DNA of 35,403 nt from UMGS1613 sp963616135 (GCA_963616135.1 CAVEJT010000004.1:1-35403), one strand, 5' to 3'; shown: positions 7,090 through 15,549, counted from the stretch's first letter. Numbers and translations: made by a program. The notes: generated by a model not told the origin, from the sequence alone.

Positions 7090-7761
7090 ATGAAAAATTT
7101 AGACTTTTTAAAATCAAATATAATTGCTCATAAGGGAGTGCACAACTCAAAAATACCGGAAAATACTATTCCTTCTTTTATTAAGTGTGTGGATAAAAAT
7201 TATATAATAGAATTAGATATACACATACTAAAAGATAAAACTATAGTTGTGTATCACGATTTTAATCTTAAAAGACTAACAAACAAGAATAAAATAATAG
7301 AAACAGAAAGTTATGAACATTTATCTAAGTTAAAAATAAAAAATAAATATACAATACCTACATTGAAACAAGTTATGCACATAGTTAATGGTAAAGTTCC
7401 AATATTAATAGAACTAAAAGATGTGGATAACAATTCTACATTTGAGGAAGAACTTGTTAATTTACTTGATAACTATCATGGTGCATTTGCCATACAAAGT
7501 GTAAATCCATTTGTTGTTGACTGGTTTATAAAAAATAGAAAAGATTATATTGTCGGTATTGTTATATATAATGATACTAATTATAAATTAATAAAGAAGT
7601 ATGTAGACAAAGTAGATTTTATTTCTATTAATAAAAAAGAATTACCTACCAAATTAAAGATAAAAAATAAATTACTATTTGGCTGGACTATCAAAACAAA
7701 AGAAGAATATGACAAGTACATTGAATATTGTGATAATTTAATATGTGAAAATTTTATATAA
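7090..7761 (+). CDS. Glycerophosphodiester phosphodiesterase family protein
   Basis: GDPD enzymes hydrolyse glycerophosphodiesters to glycerol-3-phosphate and an alcohol, recycling phospholipid head groups. The 223-residue protein has IAHKGVHNSKIPENTIPSF near the start (the first catalytic His and the PENT motif), ELDIHILKD for the metal-binding Glu-Asp, and VVYHDFNLKRLT for the second catalytic His. Length is typical of the short cytosolic form, and no signal peptide is seen. No ribosome binding site precedes ATG 7090 and TATTAT lies at 7081-7086, so the message may be leaderless or the gene may be weakly translated. Confidence 0.85.
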   Translation: MKNLDFLKSNIIAHKGVHNSKIPENTIPSFIKCVDKNYIIELDIHILKDKTIVVYHDFNLKRLTNKNKIIETESYEHLSKLKIKNKYTIPTLKQVMHIVNGKVPILIELKDVDNNSTFEEELVNLLDNYHGAFAIQSVNPFVVDWFIKNRKDYIVGIVIYNDTNYKLIKKYVDKVDFISINKKELPTKLKIKNKLLFGWTIKTKEEYDKYIEYCDNLICENFI

Positions 7762-7792
7762 TGTGTTATACTAGTAAAAAGGAAATGATATT

Positions 7793-8464
7793 ATGTTAAA
7801 AGTTAATGGTAATGGATTACTTATTGTTGTATCTGGTCCAAGTGGAGCTGGAAAAGATACTATATGTAATAAATTAATAAGCGAATCAGATAATGTTTGG
7901 CTTTCTATTTCTATGACATCTAGAAATCCTAGAGGTAATGAAGTAGAGGGTAAGGAGTATTTCTTTGTTACAAAGGAAGAGTTTGAACAAAGAATACAGA
8001 ATGGAGAGTTTTTAGAGTATGCTATGTATAACAATAATTATTATGGTACTCCTAAAGACAAAATAGAAGATTATTTAAATAAAGGAATAGATGTAATACT
8101 TGTGATAGATATACAAGGAGCAATTAACATTAAAAACTTAATTCCAACAGCTTTATTTATATTTATTATGCCTCCTGATATGAAAACTTTAAAACAAAGA
8201 TTAATAAATAGAAAAACAGAATCAAAGGAAAAGGTAATAGATAGATTTAAAACTGCATATAACGAGATAAATCATTTTAAAAAATATAATTATGTAGTAG
8301 TAAATGATGAAATAGATAAAGCTACAAACAAGGTAAAATCAATTATACAAGCAGAAAAGTGTAGGGTAGATAGAATAGAAGAAATTCACTTAGATAATAA
8401 AGAAGAAATAATACATGAAATATTAATTGATAAAGAATTTGAGAATGATGAGATGAGGATTTAA
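7793..8464 (+). CDS. gmk: Guanylate kinase
   Basis: Guanylate kinase phosphorylates GMP or dGMP to the diphosphate with ATP. The P-loop reads GPSGAGKDT near residue 15, followed by SMTSRNPRGNEVEGKEYFFVT (the GMP-binding TSR and GxxYFF elements), FLEYAMYNNNYYGTP, and DIQGAINIK. A C-terminal extension beyond the usual length of about 200 makes it 223 residues. The Asp in GKDT, where Ser, Thr or Gly is usual, is a mild variant. ATG 7793 has AAGGAAATG upstream. The next gene starts 1 bp after the stop, so the two are probably translationally coupled. Confidence 0.9.
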   Translation: MLKVNGNGLLIVVSGPSGAGKDTICNKLISESDNVWLSISMTSRNPRGNEVEGKEYFFVTKEEFEQRIQNGEFLEYAMYNNNYYGTPKDKIEDYLNKGIDVILVIDIQGAINIKNLIPTALFIFIMPPDMKTLKQRLINRKTESKEKVIDRFKTAYNEINHFKKYNYVVVNDEIDKATNKVKSIIQAEKCRVDRIEEIHLDNKEEIIHEILIDKEFENDEMRI

Positions 8465-8465
8465 T

Positions 8466-9335
8466 ATGAAACTTAGTAATGAATGGAAAGATTATGAATG
8501 TATATCTGCAGGAAATGGAGAGAAATTAGAACGTTGGGGTGATGTAATTTTTAGAAGACCAGAACCTCAAGCTATGTGGAATATAGAAAAAAATAATTTG
8601 TGGAAAAATGTAGATGGATTTTATCATAGATCAAATAAAGGTGGAGGTTACTGGGATTTTAATAGAACTCTGCCTGACTATTGGACTGTAAATTATAAAA
8701 ATTTGACATTTAAAGTCAGTCCAACTAATTTTAAGCATACTGGTTTATTTCCAGAGCAAGCTGTTAATTGGGATTTTTCTATGAATAAAATAAAGAATGC
8801 AAAAAGACCAATAAAAGTATTAAATTTATTTGCTTATACGGGTGCAGCTACAATGGCCGCATCTAGTGCAGGTGCTGTTGAGGTCGTTCAGGTGGATGCT
8901 TCTCGTGGTATGACTGACTGGGCAAAAGAAAACATGAAATTATGTGGCTTAGAAGGTAATAAAATAAGATTTATAGTAGATGATTGTTTAAAATTTGTTC
9001 AAAGAGAAGCTCGTAGAGGAAATAAATATGATGTAATTATAATGGATCCTCCAAGCTATGGAAGAGGTCCTAATGGAGAAGTTTGGAAATTTGAACATAA
9101 TTTAGATATACTTATAAATGCTTGTTTAGATGTATTAAGTGATAAACCATTATTTTTCTTAATTAATGCATATACTACTGGTATTTCAAATATAGTTTTA
9201 TACAATATATTAAAAACTTCATTGGAATGCAAGTATAGAGGTAAAACTGAATCAGGAGAGATAGGACTTCCTATAACTCAAAACGATTTAGTACTTCCAT
9301 GTGGTATATACGGAAGATGGGAGTCTAATGATTAA
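8466..9335 (+). CDS. Class I SAM-dependent methyltransferase, RlmI/RlmK-like
   Basis: The 289-residue protein has a Rossmann-type core: VLNLFAYTGAATMAAS (SAM-binding motif I), VVQVDASRGMTDWAKEN (motif II with the acidic ribose contact) and VIIMDPPSYGRGP (motif IV). This resembles the RlmI/RlmK branch of putative 23S rRNA methyltransferases. The N-terminal part (ERWGDVIFRRPEPQAMW) is typical of this group and replaces a PUA domain. The substrate is not known. Its 3' end overlaps a pseudouridine synthase gene by 8 bp, supporting a role in RNA modification. Confidence 0.8.
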   Translation: MKLSNEWKDYECISAGNGEKLERWGDVIFRRPEPQAMWNIEKNNLWKNVDGFYHRSNKGGGYWDFNRTLPDYWTVNYKNLTFKVSPTNFKHTGLFPEQAVNWDFSMNKIKNAKRPIKVLNLFAYTGAATMAASSAGAVEVVQVDASRGMTDWAKENMKLCGLEGNKIRFIVDDCLKFVQREARRGNKYDVIIMDPPSYGRGPNGEVWKFEHNLDILINACLDVLSDKPLFFLINAYTTGISNIVLYNILKTSLECKYRGKTESGEIGLPITQNDLVLPCGIYGRWESND

Positions 9336-9981
9336 TATTATTTATGAGGATAATCATTTACTTGTAGTAGAAAAACCTATAAATATTCCTGTACAAGCTG
9401 ATAGTAGTCATGATTTGGATTTTTTAACCATTTTAAAGGATTTTATAAAGAAAAGAGATAATAAGCCAGGTAATGTATATTTAGGGCTTATACATCGCTT
9501 AGATAGGCCTGTAGGTGGTGTTATGGTGTTTGCTAAAACAAGCAAATGTGCATCTAGACTTAGTGAACAGGTAAGAGAGAGAATATTAAAAAAAGAATAC
9601 TATGCTATATTAGAAGGTAAGTTGGAAAAAAGTGGAGTATTAAAAGATTATTTATTAAAAAATAGTAAAAATAATACAGTATATGTAGATAAAAGAGGTA
9701 AAGAAGCAATTCTTGAATATAACTTACTTGAATATAAAAATGGACTATCACTCGTTAATATAAATTTAAAGACAGGTAGATCTCATCAAATCAGAGTACA
9801 ATTTTCATCAAGAAATTATCCATTATATGGAGATCAAAGATATAATAAAAATGCTATACCAGGACAACAAATAGCTCTATTTGCCCATTCATTAACACTT
9901 AACCATCCGATAACAAAACAACAATTAAAATTTGATATTAAACCTAAAAATATTTATCCATGGAATATTTTTAATATGTAA
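9328..9981 (+). CDS. RluA/RluD-family pseudouridine synthase
   Basis: This family converts uridines in rRNA or tRNA to pseudouridine. The 217-residue product has only the catalytic domain. IIYEDNHLLVVEKP opens it, and GLIHRLDRPVGGVMVFAKT carries the catalytic Asp in HRLD. LKKEYYAILEG and KTGRSHQIRVQ are further conserved blocks. There is no S4 domain, so it is one of the short forms and I do not assign a target. I chose ATG 9328, preceded by GGGAG, rather than the in-frame GTG at 9301. It overlaps the upstream methyltransferase gene, suggesting coupled expression. Confidence 0.85.
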   Translation: MINIIYEDNHLLVVEKPINIPVQADSSHDLDFLTILKDFIKKRDNKPGNVYLGLIHRLDRPVGGVMVFAKTSKCASRLSEQVRERILKKEYYAILEGKLEKSGVLKDYLLKNSKNNTVYVDKRGKEAILEYNLLEYKNGLSLVNINLKTGRSHQIRVQFSSRNYPLYGDQRYNKNAIPGQQIALFAHSLTLNHPITKQQLKFDIKPKNIYPWNIFNM

Positions 9982-10013
9982 AGGAATGTACATTTATAAC
10001 ATTTCTTTTATTT
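9980..10013 (+). terminator. Terminator after the pseudouridine synthase gene
   Basis: AAAGGAATGT (9980-9989) pairs with ACATTTCTTT (9999-10008), with one G-U pair and a 9-nt loop, followed by an imperfect T-run. Confidence 0.6.
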
Positions 10014-10062
10014 TATATTGACTTTAAAAAAATATAATAGTAAATTAAAGGTGGTGATATTC

Positions 10063-10707
10063 ATGAAAAAAGATATGGTAAAAGTTCATTTTATAAGCGA
10101 TAATGACGGAGATTTTGTATACATAGAAGAAAATGATATAAAAATAGAACCTGATTATTTATTAAAATATTTAAGACATGGTATAAAACAAGGAGAAATA
10201 GTAAAAGGTATAGAAGCTCACCATAAAAACCAAACTCAGTTTATTTTTGATACAAAAAATACGGTGGATACTGAAGCTCCCAATCATTTGTTTGTAGTAA
10301 ATGTAAAACCAAAAGATTATTTAAAATTTAAAAATTATATTGATAATATAAAAGATTTGTGTGATTTATCTATACAAAAGAGAAAAGTTAATCGTACTAG
10401 AATAGCAGCAGGAATCATGGCAGGATTTGTGATAATGTATATTACAGCTCCTAAATTGGCTAAAGGACTTGAAAAGATAATTGAAAAAGATGAAAAAGTT
10501 ACATATTCATATGCACAAAGTATGGCAAGTGAAATTGAAAATAGAAAAAATATTGAAGAAGGTAAAGAAAACTATATAAATTATTTAAGAGAACAGGCGG
10601 AAGCTGGCGATAAGGATGCTATAGAAGAATATACAAGATATATGTTGGAACAAGAATTAAAGGAACAAAATGCCAAAGAGGAGCAAGAAAGAGGATATTC
10701 AAAATAA
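10063..10707 (+). CDS. Unknown protein with one membrane helix
   Basis: I start at ATG 10063, preceded by a good GGTGGTGAT ribosome binding site; a longer frame from TTG 10018 includes promoter-like sequence. The 214-residue product has a soluble N-terminal region of about 110 residues, a hydrophobic stretch (RIAAGIMAGFVIMYITAPKLA), and a charged helical C-terminus rich in Glu and Lys, ending in repeated EQELKEQNAKEEQE-like sequence that may be a coiled coil. I do not recognise a family. It has its own terminator, so it appears monocistronic; TATAAT at 10033-10038 is a candidate -10. Confidence 0.6.
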   Translation: MKKDMVKVHFISDNDGDFVYIEENDIKIEPDYLLKYLRHGIKQGEIVKGIEAHHKNQTQFIFDTKNTVDTEAPNHLFVVNVKPKDYLKFKNYIDNIKDLCDLSIQKRKVNRTRIAAGIMAGFVIMYITAPKLAKGLEKIIEKDEKVTYSYAQSMASEIENRKNIEEGKENYINYLREQAEAGDKDAIEEYTRYMLEQELKEQNAKEEQERGYSK

Positions 10708-10730
10708 GTGGATTAACTACTTATTTTTTT
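10702..10730 (+). terminator. Terminator before the cwlD-like gene
   Basis: AAATAAGT (10702-10709) pairs with ACTTATTT (10719-10726), followed by more Ts. The stem starts inside the upstream stop-codon region. Confidence 0.75.
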
Positions 10731-10752
10731 CATATAATTAATTGGTGATAAA

Positions 10753-11421
10753 GTGAAAAAATATTATTATATTTTTATACTTATAATATTTATATGTTCA
10801 ATCTCATTTGTAAATGCAAATACAAATAGATCAAATATGAAATTAGTATCTAAGGTTATATATTTAGATGCGGGTCATGGTGGTCCAGATCCAGGAACTA
10901 TTTATAAAAATATATATGAAAAAGATATTAATTTAGAAATAGTAAAAAAATTAGCATCCATTCTAGAAAAAGAAGGAGCTATATGTTATTTAACTAGATA
11001 TGGTGATTATGATCTAAGTAATAATAATACTGGTAGTAGAAAGAAAAGTGATTTAAATAATAGGGCAAAAATAATAAATAAATCAGAAGCTGATATGTAT
11101 ATATCAATACATTTAAACTCAATTAGTTCCTCCACTTGGAGTGGAGCTCAAGTTTTTTATGATGATGTAAATACAAAAAATAAAGATTTAGCGATATTGA
11201 TGCAACAAATACTTTCTGAAGATTTAAAAACAAAAAGGGAAATAAAAGAAATAAATAATATGCTTTTAAATAGAAAGATAACTATACCAGGTGTTTTAAT
11301 AGAGGTAGGTTTTCTATCCAATCCAAATGATAGATATAAGTTGCAACAGAGTGATTATCAATATAAAATTGCAGAATCAATAAAAAGAGGAATAATTAAA
11401 TATTTTGAAATTGAAAAGTAG
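10753..11421 (+). CDS. cwlD: CwlD-like N-acetylmuramoyl-L-alanine amidase
   Basis: CwlD cleaves peptide side chains from muramic acid during spore cortex synthesis, allowing muramic-delta-lactam formation needed for germination. The 222-residue protein has an N-terminal signal/anchor segment (about residues 3-22) and an Amidase_3 domain with zinc ligands in LDAGHGG, YEKDINL and SIHLNS, and the catalytic Glu in LIEVGFLSN. GTG 10753 with GGTGAT upstream fits the signal-peptide start. Hairpin terminators on both sides isolate the gene. CATATAAT at 10731-10738 resembles the sporulation sigma-E -10. The CwlD call rests on size, the anchor and the neighbouring dacB-spmAB cluster. Confidence 0.8.
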   Translation: MKKYYYIFILIIFICSISFVNANTNRSNMKLVSKVIYLDAGHGGPDPGTIYKNIYEKDINLEIVKKLASILEKEGAICYLTRYGDYDLSNNNTGSRKKSDLNNRAKIINKSEADMYISIHLNSISSSTWSGAQVFYDDVNTKNKDLAILMQQILSEDLKTKREIKEINNMLLNRKITIPGVLIEVGFLSNPNDRYKLQQSDYQYKIAESIKRGIIKYFEIEK

Positions 11422-11441
11422 GACTAAACTAGTCCTATTTT
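11420..11441 (+). terminator. Terminator after the cwlD-like gene
   Basis: AGGACTA (11420-11426) and TAGTCCT (11430-11436) form a tight 3-nt-loop hairpin followed by ATTTTT. Confidence 0.8.
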
Positions 11442-11465
11442 TCATATAATTCTTTAGGTGAATTT

Positions 11466-12542
11466 ATGAAAAAAATATTTTTATTAATGATATTATTAAT
11501 ACCATTTTCAGTTAAAGGATTAGATTTGAGTGCGAGAAGTGCGATATTAATGGATACTGATTCTAGAAGAATTTTATATGAAAAAAATATACATGAGGTA
11601 AGAAGTGTAGCAAGTATTTCTAAAATTATGACTGCAGTAGTCGCAATCGAATCAGGAAAACTTGATGATACAGTATGTGTAGGAGAAGAGATAAAAAAAT
11701 CTTATGGTTCAGGAATATATATAAAAGAAGGAGAACAATTAAAATTAAGAGATTTATTATATGGATTAATGCTTAGAAGTGGAAACGATGCCGCGCTTGC
11801 TATAGCTAATTACGTTGGTGGTAGTGTAGAGGACTTTGTAGAATTAATGAATAAAAAAGCTAAAGAATTAAAAATGAATAATACAACATTTAATAATCCT
11901 AGTGGTTTAGATCAAGAAAAGGGGAATTATTCAACTGCTTATGATATGGCACTCCTTACTAGTTATGCTATGAGTTTAGATGAATATAAAAAAATAACAG
12001 GTACAAAAAAGTATTTCTTAAAAACTAATAAGAATACTTATAATTGGATAAATAAAAACAAACTTTTATCAATATATAAATATACAACAGGAGGTAAAAC
12101 TGGTTACACAGAAATAGCAAAAAGAACCCTAGTATCAACAGCTAGTAAAGATAATATAAATTTAGTGGTAGTTACTCTTAATGATGGTAATGATTGGCAA
12201 GATCATCAAAATTTATTTGAATATGGATTTTCAAATTATTCAAATATAAAAATACTAAAAAAGGGAAATTTAAATATATATAATGAGAAATATTATAAAG
12301 ATTATAAATTATATATAAAAAATAATTTTAGTTATTTAATAGAAAATAATGAAGAAGATAGTTTAGCGTTAAAATATGAATTAGAAAAAAATAGAAACAT
12401 AAAAAATGGAGATAAAGTTGGTATAGTAAAAGTATATTTAGGAGATAAAAATATACATAATGAAGATATATTTGTAAAAGAAATAAAACTTAAGAAAAAA
12501 AGTATGCTAGAAAAAATAAAAGATTGGTTTGATAATATATGA
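11466..12542 (+). CDS. dacB: Sporulation-type D-alanyl-D-alanine carboxypeptidase
   Basis: This low-molecular-weight penicillin-binding protein trims the terminal D-Ala from peptidoglycan stem peptides. A signal peptide (about residues 1-18) precedes an S11-type domain with S50-I-S-K53 (SxxK), S105-G-N, and K211-T-G. A C-terminal beta-rich domain follows, ending in a Lys-rich amphipathic tail (SMLEKIKDWF) that would hold it on the outer membrane face. In Bacillus subtilis dacB is followed by spmA and spmB and controls cortex cross-linking, and the same order here supports the symbol. DacF is the main alternative. It overlaps spmA by ATGA, and CATATAAT lies upstream at 11443-11450. Confidence 0.85.
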   Translation: MKKIFLLMILLIPFSVKGLDLSARSAILMDTDSRRILYEKNIHEVRSVASISKIMTAVVAIESGKLDDTVCVGEEIKKSYGSGIYIKEGEQLKLRDLLYGLMLRSGNDAALAIANYVGGSVEDFVELMNKKAKELKMNNTTFNNPSGLDQEKGNYSTAYDMALLTSYAMSLDEYKKITGTKKYFLKTNKNTYNWINKNKLLSIYKYTTGGKTGYTEIAKRTLVSTASKDNINLVVVTLNDGNDWQDHQNLFEYGFSNYSNIKILKKGNLNIYNEKYYKDYKLYIKNNFSYLIENNEEDSLALKYELEKNRNIKNGDKVGIVKVYLGDKNIHNEDIFVKEIKLKKKSMLEKIKDWFDNI

Positions 12543-13120
12543 TAAATATAGTTTGGTTAATTTTAATAAGTATTGGTATTATTTATGGCATATGTACAAA
12601 TAATACTAGTACTATCAATTCAACAATAATAGATAGTACTAAGATAAGTTTAGATATGTTATTTAAAATATTTCCTGTAATCGCACTTTGGATGGGACTT
12701 ATGAAAATAGCTGAAACATCAAAACTATTAGAAAAATTATCAAACAAATTATCTCCTTTTTTAATAAAAATATTTCCAGATATACCAAAAAATCATGAGT
12801 CATTTAGTTTAATTGCTAGTAATATAATTGCTAATTTATTTGGACTAGGTAGTGCTGCAACTCCTTTTGGTTTAAAAGCCATGGAATCACTTCAAAAATT
12901 GAATAAAAACAAAGATACAGCTAGTCGTTCTATGATAACATTTTTAGTATTAAATACAAGTGGTCTTACTATAATTCCAACCACAATAATATCACTCAGA
13001 ATGATGTATAAAAGTATAAACCCAACACATATTGTAGTAGCATGCATAATAAGTACAATATGTGCTACTATAGGAGGGCTAATAATAGATAGAATAATGT
13101 GGAGGAGGTATAAATATTAA
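12539..13120 (+). CDS. spmA: Spore maturation protein A
   Basis: SpmA is an integral membrane protein of the nucleoside-recognition/Gate family needed with SpmB for dehydration of the spore core. The 193-residue protein is mostly hydrophobic, with helices at the N-terminus, around KIFPVIALWMGLMK and at the C-terminus. It contains the family signature NIIANLFGLGSAATPFGLKAM. Its start overlaps the dacB stop and its last bases overlap the likely start of spmB, so the three form one transcriptional unit. Confidence 0.9.
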   Translation: MINIVWLILISIGIIYGICTNNTSTINSTIIDSTKISLDMLFKIFPVIALWMGLMKIAETSKLLEKLSNKLSPFLIKIFPDIPKNHESFSLIASNIIANLFGLGSAATPFGLKAMESLQKLNKNKDTASRSMITFLVLNTSGLTIIPTTIISLRMMYKSINPTHIVVACIISTICATIGGLIIDRIMWRRYKY

Positions 13121-13640
13121 CTATTTATCAAATCTAATTATACCTTTATTAGTTCTTTTTATAATACTCTATGGGTATATAAAAAAGATAGATATTTATG
13201 ATACTTTCATAGATGGAGTAAAAGAATCTTTTACAATGATAAAAAGTTTATTTCCAACATTTATTGCTATGATACTTGCAATAAATGTATTTACTAATAG
13301 TGGTTTTTTAGAGTTTTTTCTGTCGTTTTTTAAGCCCATATTTAATATGATAAAAATACCTATAGAAATTCTTCCTTTAGCTATTATAAGACCTATAAGT
13401 GGAAGTGCTTCACTTGCATACTTAAATAAAATTTTTTCTGTGTATGGTCCTGATAGTTTTATTGGGACACTAGGTTCAGTAATGCAAGGATGTACAGATA
13501 CAACTCTTTATATAATTAGTTTATATTTTGGAAGCGTTGGAATAAAAAAAATAAGATATAGTTTATTTGTTGGATTATGTGCTGATATAATAGGTATAAT
13601 TGCTAGTATTATAATTGTAAATTTTATGTTTAATAGATAA
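13116..13640 (+). CDS. spmB: Spore maturation protein B, apparently starting at ATT
   Basis: SpmB works with SpmA in spore core dehydration. From the first canonical start in this frame (ATG 13236) only 134 residues would be made, missing the first helix. Upstream, the frame stays open back to a TAA at 13095-13097, and from ATT 13116 it encodes LSNLIIPLLVLFIILYGYIKK and DIYDTFIDGVKESF, which match the SpmB N-terminus. No ATG, GTG or TTG occurs between 13098 and 13236. A strong GGAGGAGG (13101-13108) lies 7 bp before ATT 13116, giving 174 residues. Family signatures include RPISGSASLAYL and GTLGSVMQGCTDTT. The start may be a real rare codon or a point mutation. Confidence 0.82.
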   Translation: MNYLSNLIIPLLVLFIILYGYIKKIDIYDTFIDGVKESFTMIKSLFPTFIAMILAINVFTNSGFLEFFLSFFKPIFNMIKIPIEILPLAIIRPISGSASLAYLNKIFSVYGPDSFIGTLGSVMQGCTDTTLYIISLYFGSVGIKKIRYSLFVGLCADIIGIIASIIIVNFMFNR

Positions 13641-13657
13641 TTATAGTATTAAACTGA

Positions 13658-13686
13658 TTGATTAAAATTTGTATTTAATGTATAAT
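13658..13686 (+). promoter_or_regulatory. Promoter of rluB
   Basis: TTGATT (13658-13663) and TATAAT (13681-13686) are separated by 17 bp and lie just upstream of the rluB ribosome binding site, so rluB can be expressed independently of the sporulation genes before it. Confidence 0.8.
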
Positions 13687-13701
13687 AATCACGGTGATTT
13701 G

Positions 13702-14427
13702 ATGGAAAGATTACAAAAAATTATAGCAGCTTCAGGATATTGTTCAAGAAGAAAAGCAGAAGAATTAATTAGTTCAAAAAAAGTTAAAGTAAATGGTAAT
13801 TTAGTTACAGAAATGGGATTTAAGGCTGATTATACAGATTTTATTGAAGTAGAGGGTAATCCTATAAATAGTAAAGAAGATAAAGTTTATTATGTTTTAA
13901 ATAAACCTAGAGGAGTAGTAAGTGCTGTAAGTGATGATAAAGGAAGAAAAACGGTAGTAGATTTAATAAAAACTACAAAAAGAATATATCCAGTAGGTAG
14001 ACTTGATTATGACACAACAGGACTTATAATACTTACAAATGATGGTGAATTAACAAATTTTTTAATACATCCTAAAAATAATATAGAAAAAGTATATGTT
14101 GCTAAGATAAAAGGTTTAATAACAAAAGAACATTTAAAAGCATTATGTGGTGGAGTTATTATAGATGGTAAAAAAACAGGTAAGGCTAAAGCTAAAATAC
14201 TTAAAGTAGATAAAAAAACTAACACAAGTGTAGTTGAACTTATAATACATGAAGGTAGAAACCATCAAGTAAAAAAAATGTTTGAAGCTATAGGATACAA
14301 TGTATTGAAACTAAAAAGAGAAAGCGTTGCTTTTCTTACATTAGATGGACTAAAGTCAGGAGATTATAGAGAACTTAGTATAAAAGAAGTTAAAATGTTA
14401 TATGCACAAAAAAATAGTCAAGATTAG
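13702..14427 (+). CDS. rluB: 23S rRNA pseudouridine synthase, RluB family
   Basis: RluB-type enzymes isomerise a uridine in helix 90 of 23S rRNA. The 241-residue product starts with an S4 RNA-binding domain (MERLQKIIAASGYCSRRKAEELI), followed by a catalytic domain with VLNKPRGVVSAVSD, PVGRLDYDTTGLIILTNDG holding the catalytic Asp, and HEGRNHQVKKMFEAIG. ATG 13702 is preceded by GGTGAT; the in-frame TTG at 13669 lies upstream of the -10 element and is rejected. The gene follows spmB as in Bacillus but has its own vegetative promoter. Confidence 0.92.
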   Translation: MERLQKIIAASGYCSRRKAEELISSKKVKVNGNLVTEMGFKADYTDFIEVEGNPINSKEDKVYYVLNKPRGVVSAVSDDKGRKTVVDLIKTTKRIYPVGRLDYDTTGLIILTNDGELTNFLIHPKNNIEKVYVAKIKGLITKEHLKALCGGVIIDGKKTGKAKAKILKVDKKTNTSVVELIIHEGRNHQVKKMFEAIGYNVLKLKRESVAFLTLDGLKSGDYRELSIKEVKMLYAQKNSQD

Positions 14428-14440
14428 TAACTTGACTATT
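14413..14440. terminator. Bidirectional terminator between rluB and the ferredoxin gene
   Basis: AATAGTCAAG (14413-14422) pairs with CTTGACTATT (14431-14440). A-runs on the left and T-runs on the right give a T-tract on either strand. The stem overlaps the last codons of rluB and reaches the stop of the convergent ferredoxin gene. Confidence 0.85.
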
Positions 14441-14633
14441 TTTCTTCATCTTCAACTATAGCATTTACAGGACATCCATCTTTAGCGTCCAATGCATCAT
14501 CCATAACTTCATCTTCTATAGACTGTAATTTACATTTTGCTAAACCATCATCATCAATTTCAAAAACATCAGGTGCGATAGCTTGACAAGCACCACAACC
14601 GATACAAACATCTTTATCAACTTTTAATTTCAT
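14436..14633 (-). CDS. Small 4Fe-4S ferredoxin
   Basis: The 65-residue product carries CIGCGAC near the N-terminus and a single distal GCPVNAI, the four-cysteine pattern of a monocluster [4Fe-4S] ferredoxin, and it is highly acidic, as electron carriers of this kind are. The start is the internal Met before KLKVDKDVC, with a GGAGG site immediately upstream; the longer frame adds a hydrophobic non-homologous leader. It is monocistronic, convergent with rluB and divergent from the gene at 14736. Its redox partner is not evident here. Confidence 0.88.
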   Translation of the reverse strand: MKLKVDKDVCIGCGACQAIAPDVFEIDDDGLAKCKLQSIEDEVMDDALDAKDGCPVNAIVEDEEK

Positions 14634-14709
14634 TTTTATTCCTCCTTTTAAAATTATAAATAAAATATAATAAAAAAGCAAGTAAAATATTTAATTATTT
14701 TTAAAAATA

Positions 14710-14718
14710 TGGTATATT
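14710..14718 (+). promoter_or_regulatory. Extended -10 promoter of the tail-anchored protein gene
   Basis: TGG directly before TATATT (14713-14718) forms an extended -10, 17 bp before ATG 14736. The -35 region (TTTAAT at 14690-14695) is weak, as is common with extended -10 promoters. Confidence 0.55.
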
Positions 14719-14735
14719 AGAAATAGGGTGATAAT

Positions 14736-15488
14736 ATGGCTAGTAGAATGGAGCGTTATCATAGTAATGAATCTATTTCTCCAAATCGTAGTACAAAAAA
14801 TAAAAATTTATATAGACAAATAGATGATTTAAATAGTTATACAAATATAGAAGCAGTTGCAACAATAGAAAAAACAAATGAAATAGACTTATCTAAAGTA
14901 CAAGCAATGCTAAAAAAAAGAGAAGGATATAATAGAAGAAAAGCACTTAGAAGTGTTTTAGAAGATGAAGTAAAAGAATTAGATAAATTAGAAGAACAAA
15001 CTGAAGAAGAAAAAAACTATGATATACATGATTTATTATCAAAAGTAAAAGAAGAACCACAAAAAGAAAAAAAATATAGAAAATTAGATGCTGAAGAATA
15101 TGAATTTTTAAAAAATTTAAATTTAAAAAATAAACCAGAAGAATCTAAGGAAGAACCAAAAGAAAAAATTGAAGAACCTATTTTTGATGATACTGATGAT
15201 GTAGGTTTATTAGATGATCTTAAATCAAATACAATGGTCGGTGATGCATCATCAATAAAAAAAATAATATCAGAAGAAAAAGATGTAAAAGAAGATACAA
15301 CAAATCTTGAAGATACTGGTATAGATAATTCTTTTTATACTTCTAGTTTTGGTTTTACAAAAAGGGATTTTGAGGAATTAAAAAATATTAATCATAATAT
15401 AAAAAAGAGTAATAAATTTATAATAATACTTTTAGTAGCTCTTATCGTTGTAATAGGTGGCGCTATAGTATATTTTATATTAATGTAA
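14736..15488 (+). CDS. Acidic tail-anchored protein of unknown function
   Basis: The 250-residue product is cytosolic for most of its length: a basic Ser/Asn-rich N-terminus (MASRMERYHSNESISPN), then long Glu/Lys-rich helical stretches likely to form coiled coil, and one hydrophobic helix at the extreme C-terminus (FIIILLVALIVVIGGAIVYFILM). That topology suggests a tail anchor with the soluble part in the cytoplasm. I recognise no enzymatic motif; a role as a membrane-linked scaffold or envelope/division adaptor is possible but unsupported. The ribosome binding site is AGGGTGAT, and a hairpin terminator follows. Confidence 0.65.
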   Translation: MASRMERYHSNESISPNRSTKNKNLYRQIDDLNSYTNIEAVATIEKTNEIDLSKVQAMLKKREGYNRRKALRSVLEDEVKELDKLEEQTEEEKNYDIHDLLSKVKEEPQKEKKYRKLDAEEYEFLKNLNLKNKPEESKEEPKEKIEEPIFDDTDDVGLLDDLKSNTMVGDASSIKKIISEEKDVKEDTTNLEDTGIDNSFYTSSFGFTKRDFEELKNINHNIKKSNKFIIILLVALIVVIGGAIVYFILM

Positions 15489-15504
15489 TTCGAATTAATT
15501 ATAT

Positions 15505-15526
15505 GAAAACTTTAGTTTTCTTTTTT
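15505..15526 (+). terminator. Terminator after the tail-anchored protein gene
   Basis: GAAAAC (15505-15510) and GTTTTC (15515-15520) form a hairpin with a 4-nt loop, followed by TTTTTT. Confidence 0.75.
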
Positions 15527-15549
15527 ATTAATAGTAAGGAGTAAGATGT

